This document shows positions 1-9,109 of a DNA stretch of 64,000 nucleotides, one piece after another; position 1 is the first letter of the stretch; every line of letters begins with the position of its first letter. The translations under genes were made by a program, and so were the position numbers. The stretch is from assembly GCF_011764505.1 (NCBI RefSeq), contig NZ_AP022839.1, positions 2,711,001 to 2,775,000 on the forward strand, in the 5' to 3' direction. The stretch comes from Legionella antarctica (GTDB taxonomy: Bacteria; Pseudomonadota; Gammaproteobacteria; Legionellales; Legionellaceae). The notes under the pieces were generated by a model. It was not told where the DNA came from. It did no database searches and saw only the letters and a program-made list of their open reading frames with translations.

Positions 1-313
1 CCAGTCAATTTTTTTACGCTGCTCCGTTACCTTTGTTGTTCGTTTTCCCTTTAAAGGCTCACAACTTAAAAAAATATTACACGTACCATTTCTTTCATAT
101 TCTGCATCATAACGTAAACTCTCACCTGGGCTTGCTGGAATTGGTGTTCTTGTTTCTTTGATCAACTGTTTACTTGTTTCATCCATACAAACAACGGGAC
201 GTTTTGAATCATAGGGTCGTTTATAAATATCCAAAACATCTTCCATTTTACAAACAAATTCAGCATTAGCCTCAGGGATACACCATTCTCTCTTTTGCCA
301 TGGCTTTATTTCG
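1..313 (-). CDS. IS630-family transposase, DDE half (partial, runs off the left edge)
   Basis: The minus strand stays open from about 313 to the window edge and encodes the catalytic half of an IS630/Tc1-type transposase. The peptide begins NEIKPWQKREWCIPEANAEF and includes VVCMDETSKQL, whose Asp fits the first catalytic acid of the DDE domain. It is one frame away from the N-terminal half at 306-752, across a run of eight A on the coding strand. A -1 slip there joins LKK to NEIKPW, the usual IS630 junction, so this may be a programmed frameshift rather than a mutation. The 3' end of the gene and the left end of the element lie outside the window. Confidence 0.75.
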
Positions 314-752
314 TTTTTTTTAAAACCCTACAAATTGTTGAAGGTGAAACACTGTCAATAATTTCCAACGCCACTAATTTATGTGCTAACAATTTTAGCG
401 TCCACCGACTCCTACCCTCTGGTGGTGTTGAGCAGCATAATGCAACCAAATGAGCCTCTTGTTCGCCGTCAATTTTACGAGATTTTGGATTGGCATGTGG
501 CCTACGTGATAGTGCTGATTCCATACCTTCCTCAACAAATCGTTGGCGTATCCGAGCAACCGTTTTACTACTCACATGCATTTCAGTAGCTATTTCTTCA
601 TCCGTTTTTTGTTTTAATTTTGTATCATTTGCATCTGCAGACAATAACACTCGCGCATGCATTAATTTATTTGCCGCTTTTTTCCCAACTCGAATCAAAA
701 TCAACAATTCTTCTCGTTCTTCTAATGTTAATTTTACGATATACTTTTCCAT
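306..752 (-). CDS. IS630-family transposase, N-terminal helix-turn-helix half
   Basis: About 148 residues from the ATG at 752 (MEKYIVKLTLEEREELLILI); a longer frame starting at 797 adds 15 residues that are not typical of the family. The segment EEIATEMHVSSKTVARIRQR is a helix-turn-helix, followed by the SRWTLKLLAHKLVAL segment typical of IS630 transposases. The frame ends at a TAA just after the A8 run, and the DDE half continues in the -1 frame at 1-313. Taken alone it is a DNA-binding fragment; with frameshifting it would give a full transposase. Confidence 0.8.
   Translation of the reverse strand: MEKYIVKLTLEEREELLILIRVGKKAANKLMHARVLLSADANDTKLKQKTDEEIATEMHVSSKTVARIRQRFVEEGMESALSRRPHANPKSRKIDGEQEAHLVALCCSTPPEGRSRWTLKLLAHKLVALEIIDSVSPSTICRVLKKTK
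314..321 (-). other. A8 slippery run, candidate -1 frameshift site of the IS630 transposase
   Basis: Eight consecutive T on the plus strand (A8 on the coding strand) lie at the point where the zero frame is about to stop and the DDE half continues in the -1 frame. Homopolymer A runs are a standard slippage signal in IS630 and IS3 elements. A one-base contraction by mutation or sequencing error is the alternative. Confidence 0.55.
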
Positions 753-915
753 GTGTGCTGCTTTCCAATGCGCCTCAAGAACGCGGAAGGTTAGCACACC
801 TTGCCATAACAGGACAGAATCAGTGAAACGTTGTACTAGTAATTAAAACGATATTGGCCTGACTTGTCTTAAGAGGTATGGACACTTATTAAGATATTTT
901 GGGATAAAACGATTT

Positions 916-1833
916 TCAGCCTGGATAAAAAAAAGTGACTTCATGTTTATTGTAAAACATATTCAAAATACGTGCGTTGGGAATTGATTGAAATTGCTTA
1001 ATGGTGACCAAATCAATTTTACCCTGCAATTTTATCGTGAAAATCATTTGCTTTGCTTTACCTGACTCTATCCATTTCATAATAAGAGAATAGGCTCTAT
1101 CCGGATAACATGCTACGTCAGATAATACCCAATCATAATTGTGTTCCAGCCTGGATGGCTCTATGGCAAAAGCACTTTGTTTTAGATATTGAACACGAGG
1201 GAGCTTTGCAATTTTGGCATCCAAAGGGGCTTTATCAACTGAGGTCACGCTTGCTCCTAATGATTGCATGACATAAGTCCATCCACCCGGCGATGCGCCT
1301 AAATCCAAAACCGAGTTTCCTGATGCAGGATACTTTTCTAAAAGAAAAAGTGCTTCCCATAGTTTCAAGTAAGCTCGATTAGGTGGATTAATTTTATCTT
1401 CAATAAAAAAACAATGTCCTTGTGGCCATTTTTTTAAACGTTTTGTACTGTATAACAAAGTATTCTGATCCAGAAGACTAAAACCACCTATAGGATAGGG
1501 AATTTCTGTTTCAATAGGAAAGTGGCGCTGAAGTGAGGGGCATTTGCGTAATTGCTCTTCAATTAATCGAGATCTTCTGATTTGACTGACGGGGTGCATA
1601 TACCAAAACTTTCCCGCCTGACGAAGGATTTTTACCGCCTCAGAAATGGATTGAAATGTTACAATTTTTGGTTCAAACCACATATCTAAAGCAAAACATA
1701 CGTTCGTTTTTATCTGTGATGAGAAAACCATATCCTCAATAACCTGAGAGACGCCTCCTAACTCGTCACAGAGTTCACCAAGAAACTCAGCCTTGGTAAT
1801 ATATATTACATCAGGGTTCTTTTTAATTTGCAT
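916..1833 (-). CDS. RlmM/FtsJ-like SAM-dependent RNA 2'-O-methyltransferase
   Basis: 305 residues. The C-terminal half is a Rossmann methyltransferase resembling RlmM, which 2'-O-methylates a cytidine of 23S rRNA. The SAM-binding motif DLGASPGGW is at 177-185. Downstream are an Asp in SDVACYP (about 239), a Lys in IKLQGK (about 268) and a Glu in KHEVTFF (about 298), matching the K-D-K-E catalytic arrangement of RrmJ/RlmM enzymes. The N-terminal 150 residues are divergent, and the protein is shorter than E. coli RlmM (366). It is transcribed alone and diverges from the gene at 2137. The methyltransferase call is firm; the exact rRNA target is inferred. Confidence 0.8.
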   Translation of the reverse strand: MQIKKNPDVIYITKAEFLGELCDELGGVSQVIEDMVFSSQIKTNVCFALDMWFEPKIVTFQSISEAVKILRQAGKFWYMHPVSQIRRSRLIEEQLRKCPSLQRHFPIETEIPYPIGGFSLLDQNTLLYSTKRLKKWPQGHCFFIEDKINPPNRAYLKLWEALFLLEKYPASGNSVLDLGASPGGWTYVMQSLGASVTSVDKAPLDAKIAKLPRVQYLKQSAFAIEPSRLEHNYDWVLSDVACYPDRAYSLIMKWIESGKAKQMIFTIKLQGKIDLVTIKQFQSIPNARILNMFYNKHEVTFFYPG

Positions 1834-2136
1834 AAATAAATCTAAATATCACTCACATCTAATTAATAATCTATTAATTTGGAAATATATTTAGTAAATA
1901 AACATCCAAGTCGCAATATAGCAAAACTAATGCAATATCCCTATCTCTTTTTGATCCATTCTTTAATTTATTCAGAACTACTGAAAATTAATTCATGAAG
2001 CCTGCTACAAATCAGTTCTAGAATGTACGACTGGTTTACTGCCAGGTAATTTCCTTAAAATAGGTAAGTTTTTTTATTATGACCTTGATATTTTAAGCAT
2101 TGAATATAAACTGTTTGTTTTGCTTCTTTTGAATCT
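1834..2136. other. AT-rich intergenic region between divergent genes
   Basis: 303 bp separating the methyltransferase (minus) from the DUF2490 gene (plus). It must hold both promoters, but no box is clear enough to place. No coding frame or repeat is seen. Confidence 0.5.
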
Positions 2137-2829
2137 ATGGCTTATCGAATTTTCTCTTTTTTTTTAAAAATCACCCTCGCTCTTTTTCTTTTTATTGGAT
2201 TAAGCCCTGCCATTAGTGCCCCCTATAATAAAGGTTGGGTGGTCTCAGCTGTTACTGGATCTTTATCAGATGACTCATCCTTTAGGTACTATTTGGAACC
2301 CCAGTTACGTTTAATTGATGATACTTACTTTTTTAATCAGCTTCTTTTACTTGGAGGGCTGGGTTATCAGTTTAATAACGATATGAGCCTATTCATTGGT
2401 CCCGGTTGGATCGTAACAAAAACACCGGAAAACGCAACGACCCATGAAGAACGATACTGGGAACAATTCAACTGGAGAGTAGTTAATAAACCTTACCTTA
2501 ACCTGATAAGTCGTACACGTTTCGAACAAAGAAAAAATGTGGATGAATCTAGAATAGCTTTGCGTCTGCGCCCGAGAATGTGGTTAAGGATCCCATTTAA
2601 AAATAATAGTAAATACTCCTTTTCTATTTTTGATGAACTGTTTTTTAATCTAAATCATCCCCAATGGGTTTCTCCTCGTCTGTTCGAACAAAATCGTGCG
2701 TTTATTGGAATTGCTGCTCAGTTATCCAATTCGATTCTTATGGATGTAGGGTATTTAAATCAGCACCTTCGCTCATTCACTAACCAAACAGACAATGTTT
2801 TATTGTTGAGTTTTACAATAACAATCTAA
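2137..2829 (+). CDS. DUF2490-family secreted beta-barrel-like protein
   Basis: 230 residues with a strong N-terminal signal peptide (LALFLFIGLSPAISA) and probable cleavage near residue 27. The mature part alternates short aromatic-rich beta strands and ends LLLSFTITI, as expected for an outer-membrane or periplasmic barrel. The run of ExRFEQR, LRLRPRMWLRIP and FDELFFNL segments is characteristic of DUF2490. No function is established for the family. Single-gene unit. Confidence 0.75.
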   Translation: MAYRIFSFFLKITLALFLFIGLSPAISAPYNKGWVVSAVTGSLSDDSSFRYYLEPQLRLIDDTYFFNQLLLLGGLGYQFNNDMSLFIGPGWIVTKTPENATTHEERYWEQFNWRVVNKPYLNLISRTRFEQRKNVDESRIALRLRPRMWLRIPFKNNSKYSFSIFDELFFNLNHPQWVSPRLFEQNRAFIGIAAQLSNSILMDVGYLNQHLRSFTNQTDNVLLLSFTITI

Positions 2830-3078
2830 GCGCAGCATCTCTTTGGGGCTTCTCATTTTTTACATTATAGCTAAACCATAAATTTTAGATAATTTGACGC
2901 GCGTTGTCCTCGAGTGAGATTAATACCTAATCAGAGAAACTTCTAACACATCCAAATTCAACCCTTAATTTTTAAATAGTCAGAGCATATAATCTGCCTA
3001 TCTTCGGATAGCCATTTATAAAGAGATAAACGATGATTTTAAGGTACGCAGTTTGCTAAAGACCCAATAGATTACCAA

Positions 3079-3423
3079 TTAAATTTGCCAGCTAGAGACT
3101 TGCTGTAAATAGTGTAACGTACCATCAGAAGATGTTATTTTTCCTTTATCTATTGAAGCTTCAATCGTATAGTCTTCATACAAATGGTCATGCTTATCTA
3201 ACATCTCTTTCTCAGGATTGGCTCCTCTAAGGGGACGTCCCTCTCTAGGTGCGGGGATTCTTTTAAACAATCCATACCTATTCTTGTAATTAATCTCATC
3301 TGTATATACAGAATTCTTTGTTTCTGTTGAATACCCATAACAAAGAGACTCGTAGTTTTTAATTGAACCATCTGGACGAGTACTTATATCTATAAGATGA
3401 TGCTGCTCTAATTCAGTAATCAC
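3079..3423 (-). CDS. hypothetical protein, 114 aa
   Basis: Opens with GTG at 3423 and has no clear ribosome-binding site. The product is hydrophilic, with no signal peptide or membrane segment and no motif I recognise. It contains PAPREGRPLRGANPEKE in the middle. It could be the surviving end of a longer gene. It stands alone between two plus-strand genes. Confidence 0.45.
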   Translation of the reverse strand: MITELEQHHLIDISTRPDGSIKNYESLCYGYSTETKNSVYTDEINYKNRYGLFKRIPAPREGRPLRGANPEKEMLDKHDHLYEDYTIEASIDKGKITSSDGTLHYLQQVSSWQI

Positions 3424-3630
3424 AATACTGCAATTAAATTGATATAGAGCAGAGATGACGCAACAGCGTTAAAATTTTCAGGCCGAACACAATTTAAAGA
3501 TTAAACTTTAACCACAATGGCAAAAACAAATCTATTTGATTTATTTTGCAAGATTTTTTTACCTATTGTTAAGCTTCTGTTAAGTAATCTCTTTGTATAA
3601 TGACCTATTTTAACTTCCCATGTAATTTAT

Positions 3631-4068
3631 ATGTCCTTAGAAGCGTTGTTTGAAACTGTATTCGAGAACTACAAAAAATTTGAAAATGGAGATGTCCAGG
3701 CTTTGACAAATAGCTTTAAATTATACGAAGCTATTAGCCCAAAAGAGATACAAGCTGAACTGAGTTCTAATAATTTATTCACAGTAAGAAATTGTAATGA
3801 AGCGTTACTCTTATTAGCCAAAAGCTATATTGATTATGCCTTCGCTCGAATAAATACTTTAAGGCCAGAGACTGCAGAAAAAATCCTGGAAAAAGCCTCC
3901 CAATGCTATAAGCATATCATCAGAGCCGTGGCAAAAATCAGTTCTTCCAATCTCTCACTTGAAGTGGGTCAACAGAGTACGGAAACCAAATATTACATGC
4001 ATAAAGTTAAATTCCAAAAAGCTGAAATGCGTTTATTCTTTATCAAAAAACAAATGCATAAGGATTAA
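3631..4068 (+). CDS. helical protein, 145 aa; 5' half of a gene interrupted by an in-frame stop
   Basis: An all-alpha hydrophilic protein (LFETVFENYKKFENGDVQAL and on) with no recognisable domain. It ends at TAA 4066-4068. The next ORF (4081-5229) is in the same frame, with only GAT GAT CAA GAT between the stop and its ATG, so the two read as one 532-residue protein with a single nonsense codon. Either a longer gene has been cut by one mutation, or this is a two-gene unit that reinitiates. A cytosolic or effector-like role is a guess from context. Confidence 0.65.
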   Translation: MSLEALFETVFENYKKFENGDVQALTNSFKLYEAISPKEIQAELSSNNLFTVRNCNEALLLLAKSYIDYAFARINTLRPETAEKILEKASQCYKHIIRAVAKISSSNLSLEVGQQSTETKYYMHKVKFQKAEMRLFFIKKQMHKD

Positions 4069-4080
4069 GATGATCAAGAT

Positions 4081-5229
4081 ATGCTCAAAATGCTAAATAC
4101 AATAGCGGAAGACTATGAAGAATTTGACAAACGTCTTAAAGATGGTTACCGAGGCGTCTATCGTAAACAATTAAATATCACAGAAGAATTATTTACTCAT
4201 ATCAGATCCGGATTGGACGATGTTAATGGGTTATTGGCATGTGTAAATCAGAAGATAGCTTCTTCGAGTACTTCCTCTCGAGAGACTCAAGAGTTCGAAA
4301 TTCAGCCAACGTCCATGGACAGTAGTCAGAATAAAAAACGCAAATCATCAACTTTGGAAAAAGCAGATAAGAATCCTGTTCAGCCAATTAAACGTCGTGC
4401 ATCACACAACCACAGCGTGGTTGGCAAAACTTCGGAAAAAAATAGTGAAGTAGTAATCGCTGAGCCTTCAAGTACGTCTCAACGTATCGAAACTTCTGGT
4501 ATGGAGGGTCACCAGAAAAAAACAACCGTCTCAATGGATACTTCCTGTTTGAAAATGCTCAGTTCTTTAGCGTCTCAAATTTTTACAACCCCTGAAAAGA
4601 CCTCTCCGGTAAAGGATCCTGATCCTTTTGAATTGGCTCCCCCATCCCCTCCACCATCGTTTAGTTTTTGGTCTCAAGGACCTACTGTCAATCCTGCTCT
4701 AGATAGCACGATTGCATACCAATTATTAAATGAATGGAAATTGGCCGCCTTAAGAAAGCGCTCACCTATGACCAGCCAAAATGAGAAGGCTTTTTGTTTT
4801 GAAAAATTGGGGCATTGTCTATTAATTGCTGCAACTAAGTTACAAAAATCAAATAGTAGCGTCATGCACCCTGCGCTCCGTACTAGCATACAATTTTTAT
4901 GCAAATCCGGAGAACTTTATACGCATAACTTTGATCCCATTAATACACTTTACAGCTTATCGAAAAAATATGCGGACCTCCTGAAAAATTTTAATTGTTT
5001 TCTAAACAAACGACCTTTGACACAAAAGGAGTATCTTTCCTGTTTAAAAAAACAAATGAGAGACCAAACTTTGCTTGGTTTGAATCAAGTCAGTGAAGAA
5101 GAGGCCGTTAAAAACCTCTTTACAAGTTTGGCTGGTGCCTGTTCTTATGAAGAATACAGCATAATAAAAGAAACATGCTGTGAATCACTTAGAGACGCAA
5201 CGACTGGATTATCAATATCCTATCAGTAA
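4081..5229 (+). CDS. effector-like protein with basic clusters, 382 aa; 3' half of the in-frame pair
   Basis: Starts 12 bases after the stop of the preceding gene, in the same frame, with only a poorly spaced AAGG about 20 bases upstream. Residues 1-60 are helical. Residues 60-200 are Ser/Pro-rich and disordered, carrying basic clusters NKKRKSS (about 84-90) and PIKRRAS (about 102-108) that resemble a bipartite nuclear localisation signal. A proline run (APPSPPPSF) follows, then a helical C-terminal domain. No enzyme motif is seen. A host-directed, possibly nuclear effector is plausible but unproven. Confidence 0.65.
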   Translation: MLKMLNTIAEDYEEFDKRLKDGYRGVYRKQLNITEELFTHIRSGLDDVNGLLACVNQKIASSSTSSRETQEFEIQPTSMDSSQNKKRKSSTLEKADKNPVQPIKRRASHNHSVVGKTSEKNSEVVIAEPSSTSQRIETSGMEGHQKKTTVSMDTSCLKMLSSLASQIFTTPEKTSPVKDPDPFELAPPSPPPSFSFWSQGPTVNPALDSTIAYQLLNEWKLAALRKRSPMTSQNEKAFCFEKLGHCLLIAATKLQKSNSSVMHPALRTSIQFLCKSGELYTHNFDPINTLYSLSKKYADLLKNFNCFLNKRPLTQKEYLSCLKKQMRDQTLLGLNQVSEEEAVKNLFTSLAGACSYEEYSIIKETCCESLRDATTGLSISYQ

Positions 5230-5408
5230 TCGATTTCAGGGACTCTTAGTCACCCTTGTCATGCCGCCTTCGCGCTGGGGCATGGCAGCTAGGCAAAATC
5301 TTGAATATCGTTGATTTCGTGGTTGCTTCACTCTGGTGAGTCAACTTGTCACAGCCTGTAACAGAATTTCAGTTTATATTGCACTGCAATTGATGAGGCA
5401 GCGACGAT

Positions 5409-5690
5409 TTAACAAGAAATCAGATATCCATATGATAAACATGTTTTTAAATCATAATAGTAGCTATATACACGACTTAGGGCGGCTAATAATAAAAACA
5501 AAGGGAATGAGATAAAATAGTAAAACATTTGCATCCCGGAAGACTCATAGGGACAATGAAAAATATTATTTTTCATTGTCGAGCAGGCCACCTCAGTGTA
5601 TAAATATATCAGAAAAAGAACGAACCCATTGATTAAAAGTAATAAAAATAACCCAAAAACTCTTTTTGATTTATCCAGTCGTGGCTGCAC
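5409..5690 (-). CDS. small membrane protein with two TM segments
   Basis: 93 residues from GTG at 5690, nine bases after the stop of the SPOR lipoprotein at 5700-6227, so probably the second gene of that unit. Two hydrophobic spans (VFGLFLLLLINGFVLFLIYL and FYYFISFPLFLLLAALSRVY) are joined by a short loop with two cysteines. No family recognised. Confidence 0.55.
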   Translation of the reverse strand: MQPRLDKSKRVFGLFLLLLINGFVLFLIYLYTEVACSTMKNNIFHCPYESSGMQMFYYFISFPLFLLLAALSRVYSYYYDLKTCLSYGYLISC

Positions 5691-5699
5691 AGTTTATAA

Positions 5700-6227
5700 T
5701 TACTCATTTAAATTTTCCTGAACACTGCTCCAATTTTTTACTCCGGCTCCTTGTTTAATATCCGGAGGAAGAGCATCTAATGCTTTTTGCGCTGCTTCAG
5801 CACTATGATAAGTCCCGTATAAACCTTTATAATACTCTTTACCATTTTTTTGATATTTAACTTGAGCCATACGATCGTTTTTAGGCGCTTTATACAGTTT
5901 TTTTGCCACTAGTGAGGCTTTCTCATCATTCGCAACCTCAATCGTATAACCTTGTGGGTTTTGGCTGCTTACCCAGTTTCGATCTCTGTCTTTAAAAGAA
6001 ACAGGAGAATGGTATTCGCCAACATGATAAGATTCAGGAACGGATACTCTTCTACTTGACTGATCCTGATATCCAAAATTACTCATACGGTAATTTTGAG
6101 GATATAATTGGCTGGAATCGTAAGCGTAGCTTGTATAACTGGAATTGAAATTATCTTCATACATCATGCATGAAGATAGATTAATGGTGCAGATTGCAGC
6201 TGCAATTAATTTAATCTTTGTATTCAT
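5700..6227 (-). CDS. SPOR-domain lipoprotein
   Basis: 175 residues. The N-terminus MNTKIKLIAAAICTINLSSC is a lipoprotein signal with lipobox LSSC, so the mature protein is lipid-anchored at Cys20. The middle is Tyr/Ser-rich and disordered. Residues about 95-170 form a SPOR-like peptidoglycan-binding domain (TIEVANDEKASLVAKKLY, then YKGLYGTYHSAEAAQKALDA). SPOR domains bind denuded glycan at division sites. A strong AGGGGG ribosome-binding site precedes the ATG. It is followed directly by the membrane protein at 5409-5690. Confidence 0.8.
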   Translation of the reverse strand: MNTKIKLIAAAICTINLSSCMMYEDNFNSSYTSYAYDSSQLYPQNYRMSNFGYQDQSSRRVSVPESYHVGEYHSPVSFKDRDRNWVSSQNPQGYTIEVANDEKASLVAKKLYKAPKNDRMAQVKYQKNGKEYYKGLYGTYHSAEAAQKALDALPPDIKQGAGVKNWSSVQENLNE

Positions 6228-6365
6228 ACAACGCCCCCTGATTTATTATTTTTATATATATTTTTTATTGTTATCTTTATAATTATAGGAAACTTTAGAA
6301 ACTTATGTTGTTTCCAAACAATCTATGACATACAGTATCTATTTTGTTGTTTTGGGGCTTAATTT

Positions 6366-7691
6366 ATGTGGACTCATCGACGTTCTGGTCAAACAAACCA
6401 AAGAGGATCCCAAGATCATCGCGATCCCTATGAGCGAGATAGAACACGCGTTATTCATTGCCCTGCATTTAGAAGATTGCAAAGAAAAACTCAAATTCTT
6501 GGGACTGATGAAGGAGACTTTCACCGCACTCGTTTAACTCACTCTCTGGAAGTAGATTCTATAGGGCGCAGCATAGTACGCAATCTGATTACTAATCAAA
6601 ATCAACAGATGATATTAGCAAGCCTATTACCCAATGATGATCTCGTCAGTGTTATTTGTTTATTGCATGATATTGGGCACCCTCCTTTTGGTCATGGTGG
6701 AGAAGTGGCACTAAATTACATGATGCGCGATTACGGAGGCTTTGAAGGAAATGGACAAACCCTTAGATTGCTTACCAAAGTCGAGAACAGTTATGGAGCT
6801 TTTGGCCTTGATTTAACCCGACGAGCATTATTAGGGATTTTAAAATATCCAGTTAAACGCTCCATTGTTGCCGCAAGGAAACAACCACCTATCCATGCAT
6901 CCATTCATAAAACCATCAAAATTAACGACTGGCTTCCGCCTAAAGCTTATTTTGATTGCGAACAGCCTGAGATCGATTGGTTACTGTCACCTTTCTCAGA
7001 AAACGATATAAAACTGTTCCAGACTTTGGCTATTAAACCTCAGAACACCCAAGTAGGAAAGTCCGCTTATCACAGCTTTGACTGCTCCATTATGGATACA
7101 GCAGACGATATTGCTTATGGAGTTCATGATTTAGAGGATGCCATTCATTTAAGATTAATAAGTCAAGCTCACTTTGATACTCAGGAGTTTAGACAGCTAT
7201 TAAGTAATACGTCGTTAGCTGAACATCAGGATAGATTACTTAACTCTTTATTTTCTAAAGAGTTGTGTTTAAGAAAACAAACCATTGGCGAAATGGTTAA
7301 CTATTTTATTACCTCAACTCAAGTTGTTATTACCAATGAAAACTTCGAGAATAATTTATTTAAGCATAATATTGCCCTTAAGCCAGAAGCTGCTGATCTT
7401 TTAGAGTATTTGATGCAATGTATTTATCATCATGTTATTGACTCACAAGAAGCTCGTACATTTGAATATGGGGGACAAACCGTAGTATTAAGACTATTTG
7501 ACGCTATCAGCTCAAATCCTGCTAGTTTACTAGATAATAAAAATAGAGAACTATTTAAACAAGCTGAGGATGAAACCGCTGCATATCGGGTGGTTTGTGA
7601 TTACTTGGCCAACATGACAGATGAATATGCTTACAGAATGCATGAGCGATTATTTGGATTTAATACCCGGACAATTTTTGAAAGACTTTAA
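6366..7691 (+). CDS. dgt: dGTPase-family deoxynucleotide triphosphohydrolase
   Basis: 441 residues of the Dgt/dGTPase-like HD superfamily, which hydrolyse dNTPs to nucleoside plus triphosphate. The N-terminal YERDRTRVIHCPAFRRLQRK and RTRLTHSLEV give the first metal His (H59). LLHDIGHPPFGHGG gives the HD dyad (H101, D102), and IMDTADDIAYGVHDLEDA holds the distal Asp. The length fits bacterial dGTPase-like proteins. The ATG at 6366 lies just after a GGGG element. It is monocistronic and part of the chromosomal backbone. Confidence 0.9.
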   Translation: MWTHRRSGQTNQRGSQDHRDPYERDRTRVIHCPAFRRLQRKTQILGTDEGDFHRTRLTHSLEVDSIGRSIVRNLITNQNQQMILASLLPNDDLVSVICLLHDIGHPPFGHGGEVALNYMMRDYGGFEGNGQTLRLLTKVENSYGAFGLDLTRRALLGILKYPVKRSIVAARKQPPIHASIHKTIKINDWLPPKAYFDCEQPEIDWLLSPFSENDIKLFQTLAIKPQNTQVGKSAYHSFDCSIMDTADDIAYGVHDLEDAIHLRLISQAHFDTQEFRQLLSNTSLAEHQDRLLNSLFSKELCLRKQTIGEMVNYFITSTQVVITNENFENNLFKHNIALKPEAADLLEYLMQCIYHHVIDSQEARTFEYGGQTVVLRLFDAISSNPASLLDNKNRELFKQAEDETAAYRVVCDYLANMTDEYAYRMHERLFGFNTRTIFERL

Positions 7692-7859
7692 TGGACAATA
7701 CCTATCGGCACTATCAAGTCGCATTCAGTAGGTGTGGCTCTTTATAGAGTTCTTAAATCATGCGCAGCCTAACCAAATGGGATACTTAAAGTCCTTCTGT
7801 TCCTATGCAATTTACTTCAAATGCCACGTTACGAAGTGAATAAAATTTAAGTTGACCAC

Positions 7860-8054
7860 TTGATAGAGCTAAAGTATCCAGGGCGATTTCATCAAAGGGA
7901 AATGCCAGAGGCTATTCGAGAGCATGGAAAAATTGAAAATAATTTACACTATAAATTAGATGTCGCAATGAATGAAGATCATTGTCCTATTTATCGTGGC
8001 TGTTCAGATAGATCCATTATGAGAAAAGAAGTGATCAAACTATTATCAGATTAG
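7860..8054 (+). pseudogene. ISAs1-family transposase C-terminal remnant
   Basis: About 55 meaningful codons. [19 protein letters not shown] matches the conserved C-terminal block of ISAs1 (H-repeat type) transposases, HWxIENNLHWxLDVxFxED, and is followed by a decayed tail. The catalytic N-terminal two thirds are absent. It sits between two inverted ends (see 7878-8157). Confidence 0.7.
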
Positions 8055-8157
8055 AAAATAACTAACCACGGCATTGCTTTAAAAAGAATGAAAACCGCGC
8101 TTTATGTTCAATACTATAAAAAGTGATTGGATTTTAACTTTTATGAAATCGCCCTAG
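7878..8157 (+). mobile_element. internally deleted ISAs1 derivative with both terminal inverted repeats
   Basis: Left end CAGGGCGATTTCATCAAA and right end TTTATGAAATCGCCCTA are inverted copies of one terminus bracketing about 280 bp that keep only the transposase 3' end. The same terminus (CAGGGCGATTTCATCAAA) recurs at about 62230 beside another remnant. This has the structure of a non-autonomous, MITE-like derivative. Confidence 0.6.
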
Positions 8158-8243
8158 GCTAAATATCGAGATTTTTTATCTTAATATTGCCCTAATTATT
8201 CTTTGCTATCATACACCCTCTTTAAATAAAAAGAGTCAAATAA

Positions 8244-8477
8244 ATGACACGCACGATACATATTAAATATAATCGAGAAGAGCTTTTAAGACTAAATACT
8301 TCTGATTGCAAAAGAGCACCTGTGGAAATTTCTAAGATCCCAGGGATTACTAAATCTGATCATGTAACTACCCTCTTCAATAATCGTAGTCGCTGCAAAC
8401 CGGAAGAAAAATTTTTTAATAAAGAAGATGATATAGATCCCAATAGTTCTGCAATGAGCATCATTGGAGTATGTTAG
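8244..8477 (+). CDS. small hypothetical protein, 77 aa
   Basis: Begins MTRTIHIKYNREELLRLNTS after an AAGAG element. Hydrophilic, with basic and acidic stretches (RSRCKPEEKFFNKEDDIDPN), no signal peptide and no recognised domain. Monocistronic. The start and length look real, but function is unknown. Confidence 0.5.
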   Translation: MTRTIHIKYNREELLRLNTSDCKRAPVEISKIPGITKSDHVTTLFNNRSRCKPEEKFFNKEDDIDPNSSAMSIIGVC

Positions 8478-8505
8478 TTATTGGAATCTAAAATGATTTG
8501 GTGTT

Positions 8506-8542
8506 GTAGCCCGTATTAAGCGCAAAGCAATACGGGATCTAC
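8506..8542. repeat. REP-like or terminator hairpin (CCCGTATT / AATACGGG)
   Basis: GTAGCCCGTATT and its near-complement AATACGGGATCTAC form a stem-loop about 30 bases after the small gene at 8244-8477. There is no T run. It may be a dispersed palindromic element or a transcription end. Confidence 0.5.
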
Positions 8543-8707
8543 TCCCTCACAACCCTAGACTATGCAAGAACAAAAATGGGACTAAAAATGAATGGCGTAT
8601 CGCGCCAACCCGAGGTTTTAACCAAGTTTTTTTATAAGGAATACTATTATTTCATGATCTCGACCCCGGATGGAGGGATGATTTATAAAATTACGAAGCC
8701 AAAATAA

Positions 8708-8783
8708 TGGCGTCCCCAAGGGGATTCGAACCCCTGTTACCGCCGTGAAAGGGCAGTGTCCTAGGCCTCTAGACGATGGGGAC
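8708..8783 (-). tRNA. tRNA-Glu (TTC), copy 1
   Basis: 76 nt including an encoded CCA. The acceptor stem GTCCCC pairs with GGGGAC, the anticodon loop CTTTCAC gives anticodon TTC, and the T-arm contains GGTTCGAATCC. Differs from the E. coli sequence at only a few positions. Followed upstream on the same strand by a second copy and a tRNA-Ala. Confidence 0.97.
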
Positions 8784-8831
8784 CTTGAACATACGTACTA
8801 CTTTACTGCTTTACTACTAACTACCAAATAA

Positions 8832-8907
8832 TGGCGTCCCCAAGGGGATTCGAACCCCTGTTACCGCCGTGAAAGGGCAGTGTCCTAGGCCTCTAGACGA
8901 TGGGGAC
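8832..8907 (-). tRNA. tRNA-Glu (TTC), copy 2
   Basis: Same 76-nt sequence as the copy at 8708-8783, with a 48-bp spacer. A tandem duplicate, probably cotranscribed with tRNA-Ala upstream. Confidence 0.97.
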
Positions 8908-8944
8908 CCTGAACTATTTCTCCATCAACATAAAAAGATGTTGA

Positions 8945-9020
<76 letters not shown>

Positions 9021-9109
9021 AAAATAAGACTCGCAGTTTAATGAGCTACCTCAATAGTGTCAAGCAAATTTTTGACTTTTTGGGATATTTTGATCAGTAA
9101 TACCATTAA

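Noticed and set aside
6325..6537. 70-codon ORF overlapping the start of dgt
   Set aside because: It lies in another frame over the highly conserved N-terminus of the dGTPase.
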